Notes under the pieces: model-generated
What the model was told of the DNA's origin: nothing
Seen by the model: only the letters and a program-made list of their open reading frames with translations
Databases searched by the model: none
Made by a program: the position numbers and the translations under genes
Source: Nocardia colli
Lineage (GTDB): Bacteria; Actinomycetota; Actinomycetes; Mycobacteriales; Mycobacteriaceae
Direction: 5' to 3'
Length of the DNA: 64,000 nucleotides
Assembly: GCF_008704205.1 (NCBI RefSeq)
Contig: NZ_VXLC01000019.1
Coordinates: 1 to 64,000 of the forward strand
Part shown: positions 1 through 7,824 of the stretch, in pieces
How positions within the stretch are numbered: the stretch's first letter is position 1
How the letters are laid out: each line of letters opens with the position of its first letter

Positions 1-620
1 GGCAAAGTGCGAGTGGCCCTGCCGTCATGTCCCGTTCGGCGGAAAGGTGAACGCTGAACGGGACGTGGCGGCGGGCAGCGCCTCGTCTCGTCGGCGAGTG
101 GCACGTGGTGGCGGCACAGCCTGGGAGCCATCCACCTCGCGTCCCGCTGTGGCGAGCAACGGTATTCAGGTAGACCTGAGCAAGTCATGGTGGCGGCAAA
201 GCGCGAGTGCGCTCGCAGCCGCGTACCGCTCAGCGGCGGCGACCCGAGCGGGACATGGTGGCGGCAAAGTGCGAGTGGCCGTGCCGTCATGTCCCGTTCG
301 GCGGAAAGGTGAACGCTGAACGGGACGTGGCGGCGGGCAGCGCCTCGTCTTGTCGGCGAGTGGCGTGTGGTGGCGGCACGGCCTGGGAGCCATCCATCTC
401 GCGTTCCGCTTGGCGAGCAACGATATTCGGGTAGACCTCGGGCGAGTCGTGGCGGCGGCAAAGCGCGAGTGCGCCCGCGGCCACGTCCCGCTCGGCAGCA
501 AGGATGCCCCTGAGCGGGACATGGCAGTGGCAAAGTGCGAGTAGGTCCGCCTCTATGTCCCGTTCGGTGGACAGGTCCACGCCGAGCGGGACGTGGCGGA
601 GGCGAATGTCGGGAGCGGGC
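1..620. repeat. Tandem array of palindrome-rich repeat units
   Basis: Two near-identical tandem units start at 1 and 263 (period 262 bp), and a third, partial and more diverged unit starts near 529 (period 266 bp). Each unit contains a hairpin GTCCCGTTC ... GAACGGGAC (arms near 28-37 and 55-64 in unit 1) and the core GGCGGCAAAGTGCGAGT, bracketed by CGGGACATG and CATGTCCCG. The array is cut by the window edge and so extends upstream. Short ORFs across it read as alternating repeat translations and have no recognisable product, so I do not call genes here. This stretch carries no other feature. Confidence 0.85.
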
Positions 621-636
621 CGCTATGGTGTGTCGC

Positions 637-1080
637 TTACTGACGGGGGAAGTGGGTGGATAGGCGGGCGCACAGGGTGTTTAGGGCGGTGGGGGTGGTT
701 CGGGGGGAGTCGGGCCAGGAGTCGACGTCGGTCCAGGGGATGGTTGGTGGGGTGCCGAGGGGGCGGGCGAAGATGTGTTGGTGGAAGTGGGGGACTGTGC
801 GGCCGGTGATGGCGGAGAAGACGTGTTCGGGGGTTAGTTCTTTTTGCAGGGCTTGGGCGGCGCGGGTTACTGCTGTGCCGACGGCTGCTGCTTCGGGGTC
901 GGTCAGGGTGGCGAGGGTGGGGGTGTGGCGGCGGGTTTCTATGAAGAGGTAGCCGGGGATGGGGGAGGCCTGGTCGAGGGGGCGGTGGGTGACGATGATC
1001 AGGTCGTTTTCGAAGATCACCGGGCCTACGAGTGGTCCGATGCCCTGATGTTTGGCGCAGATGGCGCATTCGCTCCCCAT
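637..1080 (-). CDS. HIT family protein (nucleotide hydrolase/transferase)
   Basis: 147 aa. The histidine triad motif is seen at residues 98-102 (His-Phe-His-Gln-His followed by two hydrophobics), which is the catalytic signature of HIT nucleotide hydrolases and AP4A-cleaving enzymes. An N-terminal Cys-x-x-Cys (C5, C8) may bind zinc. Length is normal for the family. The ATG at 1080 has no good ribosome site, but TAATGT lies 6 nt upstream on the minus strand, so the transcript is probably leaderless. The gene sits alone between two blocks of the palindromic repeat. Substrate cannot be told from sequence. Confidence 0.85.
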   Translation of the reverse strand: MGSECAICAKHQGIGPLVGPVIFENDLIIVTHRPLDQASPIPGYLFIETRRHTPTLATLTDPEAAAVGTAVTRAAQALQKELTPEHVFSAITGRTVPHFHQHIFARPLGTPPTIPWTDVDSWPDSPRTTPTALNTLCARLSTHFPRQ

Positions 1081-1400
1081 TCGGTCACATTAGCGATGGT
1101 CGGCGGGACATGGTGGCGGCAAAGCGCGAGTGGCCCCGCCGTCATGTCCCGCTCGGCGGTAAGGATGATCCTGAGCGGGACATGGTGGCGGCAAAGTGCG
1201 AGTAGGCCCGCCGTCATGTCCCGTTCGGCGGAAAGGTGAACGCCGAACGGGACGTGGCGGCGGCGAGCGCGTCTCGTCGGCGAATGGCATGTGGTGGCGG
1301 CACGGCGTGGGGGCCATCCACCTTGCGGCCCGCTTGGCGAGCAATGGTATTGAGGTAGGCCTCGAGCGGGACATGGGGCGGCAGGTGTGGTCGTTTCCCG
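1081..1400. repeat. Second block of the palindromic repeat family
   Basis: The core GGCGGCAAAGYGCGAGT recurs near 1115 and 1187, each bracketed by GGGACATG and CATGTCCC. The block from about 1187 to 1380 aligns with a full unit of the array at 1-528, including the GTCCCGTTC/GAACGGGAC hairpin. With the first array it encloses the HIT gene. The following stretch 1401-1496 shows nothing recognisable. Confidence 0.8.
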
Positions 1401-1496
1401 CACTGATACATCTGGTTACGTTGATATGCGCATTTATCTGTCTAATCGGTAGGTGTCGGGAATGCCGCGGGACAAAAGAAGCAAGGAGGGGAGGGG

Positions 1497-2102
1497 CTAG
1501 TCGGTGAGGCGGAGGGCTGGGCGGTCGGGGTGGTCCCAGCGGGCGAAGAAGGTTGGGGTGGTGGAGGTTTCGGTGTCGAGCAGGGCTGGGATGGTCCAGT
1601 GGTCTTCGGGGGGAGTGGTGCGGCGGAGGGCTGGTTCGGACATGTCGAGGCGGACGGACAGGTCGAACTCGAGGTAGTGGTCGAGCAGCATGGGGCCGGC
1701 GACGAGAAGGACGGTGTCGGCGGCGGCCGGGCGGATGGTGGCGCGGGCTGAGCGGTCGGTGGCCTCGTCCCACAGAGCGGGGAGCCAGCGCCCTTCTTTG
1801 TGCAGGGCGTCGATGACCTCGCGGCGGAGCGCCTCGTAGTCGAACCAGGCGGTGCGATAGGAGAGGTCGTCGCGGCCGAACTCCACGCGCAGTGATGCCG
1901 GGCGGACGTAATCGTGCAGCGAGACCACCTCGGCGGGCCTGCCGGTGTCACGCATCGCGGCGGCGGTCCGGTGGGCGAGGTCGAGGGGACGGGCCGCATC
2001 GGCACCGTCGATGGCGATCACCCGATGGCCAGGCAGGGCGCGGACACGCTCGACGAGACGTTCGACGAGAGCGTCCTGGGTGATCGGAACGAACTGTGGC
2101 AC
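1497..2102 (-). CDS. Uridine kinase-like / P-loop NTPase-fold protein with degenerate Walker A
   Basis: 201 aa, GTG start. Overall pattern resembles the actinobacterial uridine kinase-like proteins: a first beta strand VIAIDGAD at residues 28-35, an SLHDYV segment where kinases carry the base-binding strand, the motif YRTAWFDYEAL, and LLVAGPMLL near residue 132 resembling a Walker B strand. The Walker A position reads GADAARPLDLA rather than Gx4GK[ST], so the phosphate-binding lysine is missing. Family assignment is moderate; kinase activity is doubtful. No strong ribosome site precedes the GTG. It is transcribed away from tesB. Confidence 0.6.
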   Translation of the reverse strand: MPQFVPITQDALVERLVERVRALPGHRVIAIDGADAARPLDLAHRTAAAMRDTGRPAEVVSLHDYVRPASLRVEFGRDDLSYRTAWFDYEALRREVIDALHKEGRWLPALWDEATDRSARATIRPAAADTVLLVAGPMLLDHYLEFDLSVRLDMSEPALRRTTPPEDHWTIPALLDTETSTTPTFFARWDHPDRPALRLTD

Positions 2103-2248
2103 CGGTCAATCAGAGCAAACCATGGGGACGCCCCCTGTCGGCGGCATCCGCGAAGGTAGATGGAGCGGGTCGCGCACCGACCGGGACCGGATTCGCATTG
2201 CTGGCCGATCACCCGACGGCCGAGGACGACCCGAACGGCGTGGCGAGT

Positions 2249-2260
2249 TAATCTCAGCCC
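2249..2260 (+). promoter_or_regulatory. -10 element of leaderless tesB
   Basis: TAATCT at 2249-2254 ends 6 nt before the tesB ATG, which places the likely transcription start at or next to the start codon. No ribosome site lies between. Inference from spacing only. Confidence 0.5.
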
Positions 2261-3079
2261 ATGGCGACAATCGAAGAGGCGCTGGAGATAGAGCGGCTCG
2301 AGCGCGACATCTTCCGTGGGGCGTCCACGAAGACTCAGCTTCCGCGCACGTTCGGCGGACAGGTTGCCGGCCAGGCGCTGGTGTCGGCGGTGCGCACGGT
2401 CGAGCAGCGGTATCAGGTGCATTCGCTGCACGGATACTTCCTGCGCCCGGGCAACCCGGACCAGCCGACGGTGTATCTCGTCGAACGGATCAGAGACGGC
2501 CGCTCGTTCTGTACCCGCCGGGTGACCGGTGTGCAGGACGGTCAGGCGATCTTCACGATGTCCGCGTCGTTCCACACCGGCGACCAGGGTCCGGAGCATC
2601 AGGACGAGATGCCGCCGGTACAGCCGCCGGACGAACTCCCGGACGCGAGCACCACGTTGAGCCCGGAACGCCTGTGGGCGATGCGCGAGTGGGAGCACTG
2701 GGACATCCGCACGGTCCCGCAGGACCAGGTGGCCCGCCGCGACGGCGTGGTCTCCCAGCAGCAGGTGTGGTTCCGCTACCGGCACCCGCTGCCCGACGAC
2801 CCGCTGTTCCACGTCTGCACGCTGGCCTACATGAGCGACATGACGTTGCTCGGTTCGTCGAAGGTGATCCACCCCGACGAGCAGACCCAGAACGCGTCCC
2901 TCGATCACGCGATGTGGTTCCTGCGCCCGTTCCGCGCCGACGACTGGCTGCTCTACGACCAGGCGTCACCGTCCGCGGGCTTCGGCCGCGCGCTCACCGG
3001 CGGAAAGATCTTCAACCGCGAAGGTCAGCTCGTCGCGGCCGTGGTCCAGGAAGGCCTCATCCGCAACCTCCGCGAATGA
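2261..3079 (+). CDS. tesB: Acyl-CoA thioesterase II
   Basis: 272 aa double-hotdog thioesterase that hydrolyses acyl-CoA to free fatty acid and CoA in the cytoplasm. Typical TesB blocks are present: FGGQVAGQAL near residue 31, SLHGYFLRPG near 58, DGRSFCTRRV near 79, and MTLLGSSKVIHPDE then LDHAMWFLRPFRADDWLLYDQ in the second hotdog. The ATG at 2261 lies 6 nt after TAATCT (2249-2254), which suggests a leaderless transcript. In mycobacteria this gene sits with pdxT and yebC, as here, although a permease on the opposite strand is interposed. Confidence 0.93.
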   Translation: MATIEEALEIERLERDIFRGASTKTQLPRTFGGQVAGQALVSAVRTVEQRYQVHSLHGYFLRPGNPDQPTVYLVERIRDGRSFCTRRVTGVQDGQAIFTMSASFHTGDQGPEHQDEMPPVQPPDELPDASTTLSPERLWAMREWEHWDIRTVPQDQVARRDGVVSQQQVWFRYRHPLPDDPLFHVCTLAYMSDMTLLGSSKVIHPDEQTQNASLDHAMWFLRPFRADDWLLYDQASPSAGFGRALTGGKIFNREGQLVAAVVQEGLIRNLRE

Positions 3080-3093
3080 TTTTGTCGACCGCA

Positions 3094-3147
3094 GTGGTGT
3101 GCGTGTGGCCGACGCACACCACCGCGGCCGCCTGAATTCGCTCAGGC
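3094..3147. terminator. Hairpins between convergent tesB and permease
   Basis: A perfect stem GTGGTGTGCGT / ACGCACACCAC (3094-3104, 3112-3122; 7-nt loop) is followed by a second stem GCCTGA / TCAGGC (3130-3135, 3142-3147) with TTT after it. The two lie between genes that converge, so bidirectional termination is likely. Confidence 0.7.
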
Positions 3148-3148
3148 T

Positions 3149-4945
3149 TTAGCCCACCTGGACACGCAGGTGGCAGACCACTGTGTCGGTCATACGGCGC
3201 AGCACGCGTTCGAGTTCATCGCTGCGATGGCTGGGCAGCACCCGGTTCCAGCCGACCGGCGGGTCGACCTCGGCGATGACGACGACCTTGCGCCGTCCCG
3301 CGAAGTTGTCCCGCACGTAGCGCGCGACCGGCCCGCCGACGGTGGCGTCGCTGTCTTCGAGCAGCACCAGCCGCACCTCGGGATGCCACGCCTCCCACGC
3401 CTTGGTGAACGCCTTGACCGACTCGCCGGGCAGGCAAACATGCACCGCGACAACGTCTTTGCCGATCGACAACGCCGCGGACAACGCCTCGCAGCTCAGG
3501 TCGGACACCTCGGACACCGGCACCACGATGACGGCGTCCCGCGGTCGCGGCGGCGGCGGGACCTCGTCCGAACGCCGGAACGCGCCGATCTTGCCGTAGG
3601 TGTCGCGAATGCGTTCCATCCCGACCACCAGCACGGGCAGGATCAACACGATCAGCCAGGCGCCCTCGGTGAATTTCATTGCGGTAGTGACGATCGCGGC
3701 GATGAAGGTGAGCAGCGCGCCGAATCCGTTGAGCGCCATCCGCCATCGCCAGCCAGATGTCTTGGCCAGCAACCAATGCCGCACCATGCCGACCTGCGCG
3801 ATGGTGAACCCGACGAACACCCCGATCGCGAACAGCGGAACCAGCGCGTTCATATTGCCGTTCGCGCCGATCAGCAGTACGCCCGCCGCGAGAGCCAGCG
3901 TCAGCACGCCGTAGCGATACACCTGCCGCGGCGAACTGACCGCGAACCGGTGCGGCAGGCAGTTGTCGTCGGCGAGAATCTTGGTGAGCGTCGGCAGCCC
4001 GCCGTAGGAGGTGTTGGCGGCCAGCGCAAGCAACACGACGGTCGCGAATTGCACCACGTAGTAACCGATTCCGTGCCCGAGCGCGGCTTCGGTCAGCTGC
4101 GACAGCACCGTCGTGCCGTCGATCGGATGCACCTCGAACTTCTCGATCAACAGCGCGAGCCCGATCAACATGACTCCGAGCAACGCCCCCAGCGCCACCT
4201 CGGCTCGTTGCGCGCGAACAACTTTCGGCGCTTCGAAGCTGGGCACCGCGTTCGCGATCGCCTCCACGCCGGTCAACGCGGCACACCCGCTGGAGAAAGC
4301 CTTGAGCAGCAACAGAACTCCGACGGTGTGCACGTCCAGCACCGTCGCGGCCCCCTGGCTGACGCTCGCCGGCTCGGACCGCACCAGCCCCGCGACGATC
4401 ACCGTGCAAATCCCCGCGACGAACACCACGGTCGGCACCATGAACGCCCGGGCACTCTCGGTGATCCCGAGCAGATTCAACGCCGTGATGCCCACCAGGA
4501 TCGCCACGCACAACCACACCGTGTACGGCAGCAACGCCGGAAACGCCGAGGTCAACGCGGCGACACCGGCCGCGATCGAGACCGCGACGTTCAGCACGTA
4601 ATCGATGATCAACGAGGCCGCGGCGGTCAAACTGGTCCGATGCCCGAGGTGTGCCTTGGCCACCGCGTAGGCCCCGCCACCGTTCGGGAACGCCGCGATC
4701 ACCTGCCGATACGAGGCGACCAGCACCGCGAGCAAGGCCGCGATGGCCAGCGTCACCGGCAGCGTCAGCCCGAGCCCGGCCCCGCCCGCGGTGGCCAGCA
4801 CCAGCACGATCGCCTCGGGACCGTAGGAAACCGACGCCATCGCGTCGAGGGAAAGCCCCGCCAATCCGGTCGGCACGGTCAGCCCCTTGCGGGCCCGGAC
4901 ACCATTCGCCCCTCCGCGCGGCGCGGGGACCTTACGCGGCAACAC
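3149..4945 (-). CDS. APC-superfamily permease, KimA-type potassium transporter
   Basis: 598 aa with about 12 membrane segments and a cytoplasmic C-terminal domain (about residues 470-598) like a universal-stress fold. It matches Bacillus KimA (YdaO) closely, as far as I can recall that sequence: LSLDAMASVSYGPE near residue 31 (equivalent to the K+-site Asp and Tyr of TM1), SYRQVIAAFPNGGGAYAVAK, LIIDYVLN near 112, and LLKAFSSGCAALTGVEAI. KimA imports K+ with H+ and is inhibited by c-di-AMP in Bacillus. The ORF runs open upstream across pdxT on the other strand. I chose GTG 4945 because GAGGGTGA lies just upstream and homology begins soon after. Many databases would say amino-acid permease. Confidence 0.8.
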   Translation of the reverse strand: MLPRKVPAPRGGANGVRARKGLTVPTGLAGLSLDAMASVSYGPEAIVLVLATAGGAGLGLTLPVTLAIAALLAVLVASYRQVIAAFPNGGGAYAVAKAHLGHRTSLTAAASLIIDYVLNVAVSIAAGVAALTSAFPALLPYTVWLCVAILVGITALNLLGITESARAFMVPTVVFVAGICTVIVAGLVRSEPASVSQGAATVLDVHTVGVLLLLKAFSSGCAALTGVEAIANAVPSFEAPKVVRAQRAEVALGALLGVMLIGLALLIEKFEVHPIDGTTVLSQLTEAALGHGIGYYVVQFATVVLLALAANTSYGGLPTLTKILADDNCLPHRFAVSSPRQVYRYGVLTLALAAGVLLIGANGNMNALVPLFAIGVFVGFTIAQVGMVRHWLLAKTSGWRWRMALNGFGALLTFIAAIVTTAMKFTEGAWLIVLILPVLVVGMERIRDTYGKIGAFRRSDEVPPPPRPRDAVIVVPVSEVSDLSCEALSAALSIGKDVVAVHVCLPGESVKAFTKAWEAWHPEVRLVLLEDSDATVGGPVARYVRDNFAGRRKVVVIAEVDPPVGWNRVLPSHRSDELERVLRRMTDTVVCHLRVQVG

Positions 4946-5046
4946 AGCTATCACCCTCAGAGTGTCGACCCGTTTCGCGCGGCGGGACCCTCCCGTTGAC
5001 GGAACCCTGACGGAGACCGTGAGCAGGCCCACACCGCGACGGCTCG

Positions 5047-5059
5047 TAAACTTTCCGAC
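5047..5059 (+). promoter_or_regulatory. -10 element of leaderless pdxT
   Basis: TAAACT at 5047-5052 is 7 nt from the GTG at 5060 with no room for a ribosome site, so pdxT is probably translated from a leaderless transcript. Confidence 0.5.
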
Positions 5060-5704
5060 GTGAACGCTTCCCCGGTCGCCGCACCCGCCGCCGCCGACCT
5101 CGCGCAGGCCCCCACCATCGGCGTGCTGGCCCTGCAAGGTGACGTGCGCGAACACATCGCGGCACTCGCGCACTGCGGCGCCGAACCCGTGCTGGTCCGG
5201 CGCGCCGCCGAGCTGGCCGCGGTCGACGCGCTGGTCCTGCCCGGCGGTGAATCGACCGCCATCAGCAAGCTCCTGGAAGTCTTCGAACTGCTCGAACCGT
5301 TGCGCGCGCGACTGCGAGATGGCATGCCCGCCTTCGGTTCCTGCGCCGGCATGATCCTGCTGGCCGACGAGGTGCTCGACACCCGCCCGGACGCGCAGCA
5401 CCTGTCCGGCATCGATATGACGGTGCGCCGCAACGCCTTCGGCCGTCAGGTCGACTCCTTCGAGGTCGACCTGGACTTCAGCGGACTGGACGACGGGCCG
5501 ATGCGCGCGGTGTTCATCCGGGCGCCCTGGGTGGAGCGGGCCGGCGACGGCGTCGAGGTGCTCGCGACGGTGCCCGACGGACCCTTCGCCGGCCGCATTG
5601 TGGCAGTGCGACAAGGCAACGTGCTGGCGACGTCGTTCCACCCGGAGGTCACCGGCGATCTGCGCGTGCACCGGATGTTCGTGGACCTGGTCCGGGACGC
5701 GTAG
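5060..5704 (+). CDS. pdxT: Pyridoxal 5'-phosphate synthase glutaminase subunit
   Basis: 214 aa class I glutamine amidotransferase that supplies ammonia to PdxS for vitamin B6 synthesis. Visible catalytic features: GVLALQGDVREH (residues 21-32), PGGEST (61-66), nucleophile Cys95 in GSCAGMILLAD, and the His194/Glu196 pair in SFHPEVTGD. The first 17 residues are an Ala/Pro-rich extension compared with other PdxT proteins, so a later start cannot be excluded. PdxT needs PdxS; no pdxS is found upstream in this window, unlike the mycobacterial order pdxS-tesB-pdxT. Confidence 0.95.
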   Translation: MNASPVAAPAAADLAQAPTIGVLALQGDVREHIAALAHCGAEPVLVRRAAELAAVDALVLPGGESTAISKLLEVFELLEPLRARLRDGMPAFGSCAGMILLADEVLDTRPDAQHLSGIDMTVRRNAFGRQVDSFEVDLDFSGLDDGPMRAVFIRAPWVERAGDGVEVLATVPDGPFAGRIVAVRQGNVLATSFHPEVTGDLRVHRMFVDLVRDA

Positions 5705-5820
5705 TTCACGCGCCGTTCAGACCGCCGCGACCGGCCGAGTAGGCTGGAGAAGTTGTTCGTCCGGCCGGGCCGGTACGGTACACACCACCAAACGTGCCAT
5801 CGACCTGAAGGAAGTAGGGA

Positions 5821-6573
5821 ATGAGCGGCCACTCCAAATGGGCCACCACCAAGCACAAGAAGGCGGGGATCGACGCCAAGCGTGGCAAGCTCTTCGCCAA
5901 GTTGATCAAGAACATCGAGGTGGCGGCCCGCACGGGTGGCAGTGACCCCGGCGGCAACCCGACGCTCTACGACGCCATCCAGAAGGCGAAGAAGTCGTCG
6001 GTGCCCAACGACAACATCGAGCGGGCCCGCAAGCGCGGCGGCGGTGAAGAAGCCGGCGGCGCCGACTGGCAGACCATTATGTACGAGGGCTACGGCCCCA
6101 ATGGTGTCGCGGTGCTGATCGAGTGCTTGACCGACAACCGCAACCGAGCCGCGGGCGAGGTCCGGGTGGCGATGACTCGCAACGGCGGCAACATGGCCGA
6201 CCCGGGTTCGGTGTCGTACCTGTTCCACCGCAAGGGCGTCGTGACGCTGGACAAGAACGGCCTGTCCGAGGACGACGTCCTGATGGCCGTGCTCGACGCG
6301 GGCGCCGAGGAGGTCAACGACCTCGGTGATTCGTTCGAGATCATCAGCGACCCGAGCGACCTGATCCCGGTGCGCAAGGCGTTGCAGGCCGCCGAGATCG
6401 ATTACGACTCCGCCGAATCCGGCTTCCAGCCGTCGGTGTCGGTCGAGGTCGACGCCGACGGCGCGCGCAAGGTGATCAAGTTGGTGGACGCGCTCGAAGA
6501 CAGCGACGACGTGCAGAACGTCTACACGAACGTCGACATCTCCGACGAGATCCTGGCGCAGCTGGACGACTAG
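5821..6573 (+). CDS. yebC: YebC/TACO1 family protein (probable transcription/translation factor)
   Basis: 250 aa, normal length. N-terminal signature SGHSKWATTKHKKAGIDAKRGK and the conserved blocks NPTLYDAIQKAKK, PNDNIERARKRG, YEGYGPNGVA and TDNRNRAAGEVR are all present. YebC proteins were named transcriptional regulators; more recent work links members of the family to relieving ribosome stalling at proline stretches. The start is fixed by GAAGGAAGTAGGGA just before ATG 5821. It follows pdxT by 116 bp and overlaps the convergent SRPBCC gene by 3 bp at its stop. Confidence 0.95.
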   Translation: MSGHSKWATTKHKKAGIDAKRGKLFAKLIKNIEVAARTGGSDPGGNPTLYDAIQKAKKSSVPNDNIERARKRGGGEEAGGADWQTIMYEGYGPNGVAVLIECLTDNRNRAAGEVRVAMTRNGGNMADPGSVSYLFHRKGVVTLDKNGLSEDDVLMAVLDAGAEEVNDLGDSFEIISDPSDLIPVRKALQAAEIDYDSAESGFQPSVSVEVDADGARKVIKLVDALEDSDDVQNVYTNVDISDEILAQLDD

Positions 6574-7064
6574 TCCGGCAACGTTTCGTAGTACTCCTTC
6601 ATGAAGGGGTAGTAGTTGTCCCACTCGGGGCGGTCCGTGTTGTCGCGGGCCGCCCCGAGTGCGTCCAGGTAGTACTCCCAGCCGGGGCCGACCTCGGCGA
6701 TCGGGACGTCGGGCTCGAGATGGTGGGTGAAGACGAGTTCGGTGACGCCGTCGGTTTCGGTGAGCACCACCTCCAGGTGCCAGCTGCCGTAGCTGTCCTT
6801 GGTGGTGATCGCGAGTCGGGTCGGTGGTTCGCACGCATCGATGTGCGCGTTGCACCAGGGTGTGCCCTCTTCGTGCACCATCTGGACCCTGATGTTCCGG
6901 CCGGTGCCCGGCTCGCCCTCCCATGGGCCGAACCAGCGTGCGGTGCGGTCGGATTCGGTGACGCTGGCCCACACGTCCGCGATCGGCGCGCGATAGGTCC
7001 GGGTCAGGATCAGGTCGCGCTTTCCGTCGGTGCGGTCCAGGCGGCCGGTGGGGCGCAGGGTCAT
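6570..7064 (-). CDS. SRPBCC (AHSA1-like) domain protein
   Basis: 164 aa START/AHSA1-fold protein: RTYRAPIADVWASVTESDRTARWFGPW is the typical first strand and helix, with later strands MVHEEGTPW, GSWHLEVVLTE and FTHHLEP. These small ligand-binding proteins often pair with an ArsR repressor, as here: ATG at 7064 overlaps the ArsR stop codon (ATGA). GAAGGAGAAC precedes the ATG and fixes this start against longer in-frame alternatives. Ligand unknown. Confidence 0.87.
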   Translation of the reverse strand: MTLRPTGRLDRTDGKRDLILTRTYRAPIADVWASVTESDRTARWFGPWEGEPGTGRNIRVQMVHEEGTPWCNAHIDACEPPTRLAITTKDSYGSWHLEVVLTETDGVTELVFTHHLEPDVPIAEVGPGWEYYLDALGAARDNTDRPEWDNYYPFMKEYYETLPD

Positions 7065-7423
7065 CCGGTGTTCTCCTTCGGGTTCCGGTCGGCCGGCGCG
7101 GCGCGGTGTTCCCGACGCGTCCGGTAGACCTCGGTTTCGAGTGCGTCGAGCCGGTGCTCCCACGCGGTGCTGGTGTCGAAGCGCGCGATCCAGTCGGCGA
7201 GTTCGGTGAGCGGTGCCGGATCGAGCACGTAATACCGCTGCCTGCCGATGAGTTCGTCATGGACCAGCCCGCTTTCGCGCAGCACCCGCAGGTGTCTGCT
7301 GATCGCGGGCCTGCTGATCTCGAACTGCCCGGCGATCTCACCCGCGGTGAGCCGGGTCCCGCGCAGCAGCGTCAGGATCTCCCGCCGCACTGGATCGGCG
7401 ATCGCGCTCGCCACTTCGTCCAC
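7061..7423 (-). CDS. ArsR family transcriptional repressor
   Basis: 120 aa winged-helix protein. ADPVRREILTLLRG, LTAGEIAGQFEISRPAISRHLRVLRESGLV (helix-turn-helix, about residues 25-55) and the wing GRQRYYVLDP are classic. No metal-binding cysteines are visible, so this is the non-metal ArsR type that accompanies SRPBCC genes. It is the first gene of a two-gene operon with the SRPBCC gene and probably represses it through the palindrome just upstream. Confidence 0.9.
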   Translation of the reverse strand: MDEVASAIADPVRREILTLLRGTRLTAGEIAGQFEISRPAISRHLRVLRESGLVHDELIGRQRYYVLDPAPLTELADWIARFDTSTAWEHRLDALETEVYRTRREHRAAPADRNPKENTG

Positions 7424-7427
7424 CCGG

Positions 7428-7453
7428 AAAGCGTAACCAAGTGGTTACGCTTT
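7428..7453. promoter_or_regulatory. Operator palindrome of the ArsR-SRPBCC operon
   Basis: AAAGCGTAACCA-AG-TGGTTACGCTTT is a perfect 12+2+12 inverted repeat ending 5 bp from the ArsR start codon. The TAACCA..TGGTTA core suits an ArsR dimer. Seen directly; binding is inferred. Confidence 0.8.
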
Positions 7454-7496
7454 TGTCCATGGGTTGCCCGCAGTTCCCTGGGCGGCCCAGGAGAAG

Positions 7497-7524
7497 GCGG
7501 CCGGTCGATGATCCGACCGGCCGC
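7497..7524 (-). terminator. Terminator of the DUF5988-like gene
   Basis: Perfect stem GCGGCCGGTCG / CGACCGGCCGC (7497-7507, 7514-7524) with a 6-nt loop, 20 bp beyond the stop codon of the small gene at 7545. There is no U-tract on the minus-strand transcript, common for actinobacterial terminators. Confidence 0.6.
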
Positions 7525-7544
7525 ACAGGACGATTATTCGCGCG

Positions 7545-7754
7545 TCACTTCGGGAGCTCGGTCCGGCTGGACCATTCGTACACACGCAACCGCCCCTCCG
7601 GGGTGTCCTTCTCCTTGCGGGTCACCTTGAAGTGCTCGTAACCACCCTTGAACGGGACTTTCAGTTCGATCCCCGGCGGGGTGATGGGAACGATACGCGC
7701 GGGCATGTCTTTCGGCCCGCCCTCGAGGACAGCCTTCACAACAGTGCTCATCAT
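7545..7754 (-). CDS. Small DUF5988-like protein
   Basis: 69 aa. MSTVVKAVLEGGPKDMPARIV followed by PPGIELKVPFKGGYEHFKVT resembles the short actinobacterial family I recall as DUF5988, with the conserved EGGP, GYEHF and a YEWSSRTE tail. Two adjacent ATGs (7754 and 7751) are possible; an upstream extension to 7841 has no ribosome site and would be antisense overlap. Function unknown. A hairpin follows it. Confidence 0.6.
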   Translation of the reverse strand: MMSTVVKAVLEGGPKDMPARIVPITPPGIELKVPFKGGYEHFKVTRKEKDTPEGRLRVYEWSSRTELPK

Positions 7755-7824
7755 CGGATGGTAGAAGCGTGACCGTCTCGATTTCGTGGATTCACCGAAG
7801 CGCCGCGCGGAAAAAGTTTCGGTG

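Noticed and set aside
47..580. Short ORFs over the repeat array
   Set aside because: They translate the repeat on both strands with no family resemblance and change frame between copies.
3149..5671. 840-codon ORF on the minus strand across the permease and pdxT
   Set aside because: The first 240 codons are antisense to pdxT, which is a clear gene; permease homology begins near 4945.
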